A stretch of DNA of 8,329 nt from DATMXS01 sp050260275. GTDB taxonomy: Bacteria; Acidobacteriota; Terriglobia; Bryobacterales; Bryobacteraceae. Shown here piece by piece: positions 6,111-8,329 of the stretch (positions are counted from its first letter, which is position 1; each line of letters begins with the position of its first letter). Location: contig JBLNBX010000071.1 of assembly GCA_050260275.1 (NCBI GenBank), positions 1-8,329 on the forward strand, read 5' to 3'. A program made the translations under genes and the position numbers. The notes beneath the pieces were generated by a model. That model made no database searches, was not told where the DNA came from, and saw nothing but the letters and a program-made list of their open reading frames with translations.

Positions 6111-6919
6111 ACTTCCTCGGTTCAGCAGTTGAAATCGCTCGCCAGGCCGGCGCGCTCATCCGGCATAATTCCGAGCGGCGGCCCTCCTACGAACTCAAGG
6201 GCGAGTCCGACCTGGTTACTCCGACTGATCGAGCTTCCGAGCGCCTGGTGGTCGAACGCCTGAGCACTTACCACCCATCGCACTCCATAGTGGCGGAGGA
6301 AGGCAGCGGGCACGACTCCAGATCCGAGTACGTCTGGTATGTCGATCCGCTCGACGGCACCACGAACTTCGCTCACGGATTCCCGATGTACTGCGTCTCG
6401 CTGGGGCTCGAGCGCGCCGGCGAGATGATCTGCGGCGTGGTGTACGATCCGCTGCGGGATGAGATGTTCACGGCCGAGCGCGGCGCAGGCGCATTCCTGA
6501 ACAACCGCCGCATACGCGTCAGCTCGGTGTCGCGGTTGGAGGATTCGCTCGTCGCGACGGGCTTCCCCAGCCGAAAGCGGCACATCAACGTGAACGTCCA
6601 CTTCTACTACCAGATGGCCATGGCGACTCACGGCGTGCGGCGTGCTGGGTCCGCGGCGCTCGATTTCGCCTACGTGGCGTGCGGGCGGCTGGACGTGTTC
6701 TGGGAGTTCGGGCTCAAGCCGTGGGACATGGCCGCCGGCATGCTGCTGGTGGCCGAGGCCGGCGGGCGAGTCACGGATATGCGCGGCGGCCCCGCCGTCG
6801 TGGGCGGACCCAACATACTCACCAGCAACGGCCACACGCACGACGAAACGTTGAAGCTGTTCTCCGAGGTTTTCGCGGGCTCATACCGCACGCCTCTGCC
6901 CGATCCGCAAACAGCGTGA
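6107..6919 (+). CDS. suhB: Inositol monophosphatase family phosphatase (SuhB-like)
   Basis: A Mg-dependent phosphatase of the IMPase superfamily, probably acting on inositol-1-phosphate or a related sugar phosphate. SuhB in E. coli also takes part in rRNA antitermination, but nothing here shows that role. The 270 residues carry the full metal site: AEEGS (63-67, E65), VDPLDGTTNF (79-88; D80, L82 carbonyl, D83) and PWDMAAGMLLVAEAGG (205-220, D207). Also typical are DLVTPTDRASE (35-45) and GAGAFLNNRRIRVS (126-139). Length fits the family. The start is GTG 6107, overlapping the previous stop as GTGA with no clear SD, so expression probably depends on coupling with the Hfq-like gene. It is the last gene of the overlapping operon. 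Bacterial IMPase, histidinol-phosphatase and CysQ-type activities cannot be separated by motif alone. Confidence 0.92.
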   Translation: MNFLGSAVEIARQAGALIRHNSERRPSYELKGESDLVTPTDRASERLVVERLSTYHPSHSIVAEEGSGHDSRSEYVWYVDPLDGTTNFAHGFPMYCVSLGLERAGEMICGVVYDPLRDEMFTAERGAGAFLNNRRIRVSSVSRLEDSLVATGFPSRKRHINVNVHFYYQMAMATHGVRRAGSAALDFAYVACGRLDVFWEFGLKPWDMAAGMLLVAEAGGRVTDMRGGPAVVGGPNILTSNGHTHDETLKLFSEVFAGSYRTPLPDPQTA

Positions 6920-6952
6920 GCGCCTCAGACGCCTGATTTCAGCGCCTCACGC
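6914..6952. repeat. Inverted repeat with embedded direct repeat after suhB
   Basis: GCGTGAGCGC (6914-6923) can pair with GCGCCTCACGC (6942-6952) as a 10-bp stem with one bulge; a smaller TCAG/CTGA stem lies inside. AGCGCCTCA also occurs twice in direct orientation, at 6919-6927 and 6941-6949. The stem begins at the suhB stop codon and has no T-run after it. It may be an mRNA 3'-end hairpin or weak terminator, or an operator upstream of the cytochrome promoter. Confidence 0.45.
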
Positions 6953-6966
6953 GCTTCAAATTAACA

Positions 6967-6972
6967 TATACT
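6967..6972 (+). promoter_or_regulatory. Likely -10 box of the cytochrome gene
   Basis: TATACT at 6967-6972 matches TATAAT at five of six positions in a short A/T-rich island (6957-6975) between GC-rich sequences. The -35 region (about 6944-6949) is not recognisable. Transcription would begin about 6979-6981, at or beside the GTG start codon at 6981, which lacks a Shine-Dalgarno site. Confidence 0.5.
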
Positions 6973-6980
6973 AATCGCGA

Positions 6981-8329
6981 GTGCTGATACTGCGTGCGGG
7001 TGCCGTGCTGGCGTGGGCCGCGTTGTCACTTGCGGCGCAGGAGACCGACTGTGCGCAGTGCCATCCAGAGGTTGTGAAGGCGCTTCCTGCGTCCGCGCAC
7101 GCCTCGCTGGGATGCCTGGGCTGCCACCCGGAGTACACCAAGGTTCCCCATCCGCCGGGGCTGGGCGTTCCGCAATGCGCCGAATGCCATGAGACGGCGG
7201 CCGCCCAGTACACCACGGGCGCGCACGGCGTAGCACGCAGCGCCGGAAACGAGGCTGCGCCGGACTGCTCCGTCTGCCACGGCGGCGTTCACGAAGTGAG
7301 GCGGGCGGCGACTGCGGACTTCCGGCAGTCCGTCCCGGAGTTGTGCGGCGGCTGCCACCCGGACGTTCTTACGGAGTATCTGGAGAGCATCCACGGGAAG
7401 GCGTTCATGGCGGGCAACTTTGACTCGCCTTCCTGCACGGCTTGCCATGGCGCGCACACGGAGGAGCCGCTGCTGAGCAGGGGCCAGTTGGGGCGGCCCG
7501 GAATCGTGCGCGACACGTGCGCATCCTGCCACGCCGACTTGCAACTCGCGCGCCGCTACAGCCTGCCGCTGACCGCTGTGCAGAGCTTCGACGAAACCTT
7601 TCACGGGCTCGCGCTGAAGGCCGGTTCCCTCGCGGTGGCAAACTGCGGGAGCTGCCACGGTGTGCACCTCGTGCTTCCCTCCTCAGACCCCAGATCATCC
7701 GTGAACCAGGCCAATCTGCCGGCGACCTGCGGGCAGTGCCATCCCGGCGCGGGATCACGGTTTGCCATCGGGACCGTGCACATAGTGCCGGGGCAGGAGC
7801 CGCTGCCGGTGCGGGTGGTCACGGTTCTGTACGCTGTTCTGATCCCGCTGGTGCTGGGGTACATGGCGGTGCACCATGCGGGCGACCTGATCAGGAAGGT
7901 GGCTCGCCTGCGCCTCCGCGCAACGCCTGTCGGCCCCTATCCCGCCCCGCTGCCAGAACCGGGGGCGGAAGTTCGCATGCACCACTTCGAGCGCGTCACG
8001 CACGCGGTCCTGATCATCTCGTTCACAGTGCTGGCCTGGAGCGGATTCGCGCTCATCTATCCCGACACATGGTGGGCATGGCCGCTCGTGACCTGGGAAC
8101 CGGTGTACCCCTTGCGCGGTGTGGTGCACCGCGCCGCGGCGGTGGTGATAATTGCGGCCGCCGTGGCACACGCAGGCTCGCTCATCGTGGACCCCAATCT
8201 CAGGCGGCACTGGAAGACACTCTGGCCGCGGCGCAAAGACGTTCCGGAGTTTGTTCTGAATACGGCTTACAATCTGGGACTTCGGCGTGAGAAGCCTCTA
8301 ATTTCGAGCCACAGCTACATAGAGAAGAT
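6981..8329 (+). CDS. Nonaheme cytochrome c with C-terminal b-type cytochrome membrane domain, 3' end cut
   Basis: Probably moves electrons between membrane quinone and periplasmic partners. The frame is open to the window end (449 codons seen). Signal peptide 1-19 ends near LAAQE. Nine CxxCH haem motifs start at C24, C45, C66, C96, C122, C152, C180, C222 and C250; extra histidines (SIHG, TFHG, GAHG) could be distal ligands. After the c-type part comes a membrane segment at about 279-297, then a cytosolic basic stretch, FERVTH (336-341) with a helix at 342-361, and a helix with H383 and H397, 14 residues apart as in diheme b561/formate dehydrogenase gamma-type cytochromes. The last residues SHSYIEK match the usual next part of that domain. 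The start is GTG 6981: an in-frame TAA at 6972-6974 excludes anything earlier, while GTG 7005 is an alternative. The terminal reductase or donor is not identifiable here. Confidence 0.9.
   Translation, partial: MLILRAGAVLAWAALSLAAQETDCAQCHPEVVKALPASAHASLGCLGCHPEYTKVPHPPGLGVPQCAECHETAAAQYTTGAHGVARSAGNEAAPDCSVCHGGVHEVRRAATADFRQSVPELCGGCHPDVLTEYLESIHGKAFMAGNFDSPSCTACHGAHTEEPLLSRGQLGRPGIVRDTCASCHADLQLARRYSLPLTAVQSFDETFHGLALKAGSLAVANCGSCHGVHLVLPSSDPRSSVNQANLPATCGQCHPGAGSRFAIGTVHIVPGQEPLPVRVVTVLYAVLIPLVLGYMAVHHAGDLIRKVARLRLRATPVGPYPAPLPEPGAEVRMHHFERVTHAVLIISFTVLAWSGFALIYPDTWWAWPLVTWEPVYPLRGVVHRAAAVVIIAAAVAHAGSLIVDPNLRRHWKTLWPRRKDVPEFVLNTAYNLGLRREKPLISSHSYIEK

Noticed and set aside
6122..6841. 239-codon minus-strand frame opposite suhB
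   Set aside because: Antisense shadow of a gene whose plus-strand frame has all IMPase metal-site motifs.
7442..8290. 282-codon plus-strand frame inside the cytochrome gene
   Set aside because: Arg/Ala/Gly-rich shadow in another frame; the true frame has nine CxxCH motifs and membrane helices.

Overview
The window is GC-rich and densely packed. It looks like chromosomal DNA of an Acidobacteriota member, possibly of the Bryobacterales/Solibacter type. The main taxonomic pointer is the exported von Willebrand A protein at 4874-5800, which has the architecture of the 'VWFA-related acidobacterial domain' family. The divergent Hfq-like protein, the exported orphan proteins and the multiheme cytochrome with a b-type anchor fit this. 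The assignment is inference from gene content, because no rRNA is present. No phage, transposon, CRISPR, tRNA or integration signal was found.

Layout. (a) 1-337, minus strand: N-terminal 112 residues of single-stranded DNA-binding protein, cut by the window edge. (b) 338-508: divergent intergenic region with a plausible sigma70 promoter and a doubtful 40-codon CxxC mini-ORF. (c) 509-2331, plus strand: two overlapping genes. The first encodes an exported protein that reads like a VWA fold without its metal site. The second encodes a class I SAM methyltransferase that carries a signal peptide. (d) 2332-2678: 347 bases without a convincing protein gene between convergent genes. This region holds a strong plus-strand intrinsic terminator and, before it, several long complementary segments that could form a structured RNA or a structured 3' UTR. 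(e) 2679-4019, minus strand: type II NADH dehydrogenase. (f) 4161-6919, plus strand: a compact operon of four genes, each overlapping the next: a MoaD-MoaE fusion (molybdopterin synthase), the acidobacterial VWA protein, an atypical Hfq-like Sm protein and a SuhB/inositol monophosphatase family phosphatase. (g) 6981 to the window end, plus strand: a membrane-anchored cytochrome with nine CxxCH haem motifs and the start of a b-type cytochrome domain, truncated by the window. It has its own -10 box placed so that the mRNA may be leaderless.

How the parts relate. Ndh and the multiheme cytochrome both handle respiratory electrons at the membrane: Ndh feeds the quinone pool, and the cytochrome probably passes electrons between quinone and periplasmic partners. 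Molybdopterin synthase supplies cofactor for Mo enzymes, many of which are also respiratory. The Hfq-like and SuhB-like proteins are translationally coupled neighbours, and homologues of both act in RNA biology. No single pathway unites the window. The parts most worth a second look are the structured intergenic RNA candidate, the Hfq-like protein lacking the usual RNA-contact residues, the internal Gly-Gly of the MoaD-MoaE fusion, the apparently exported methyltransferase and the probably leaderless nonaheme cytochrome.
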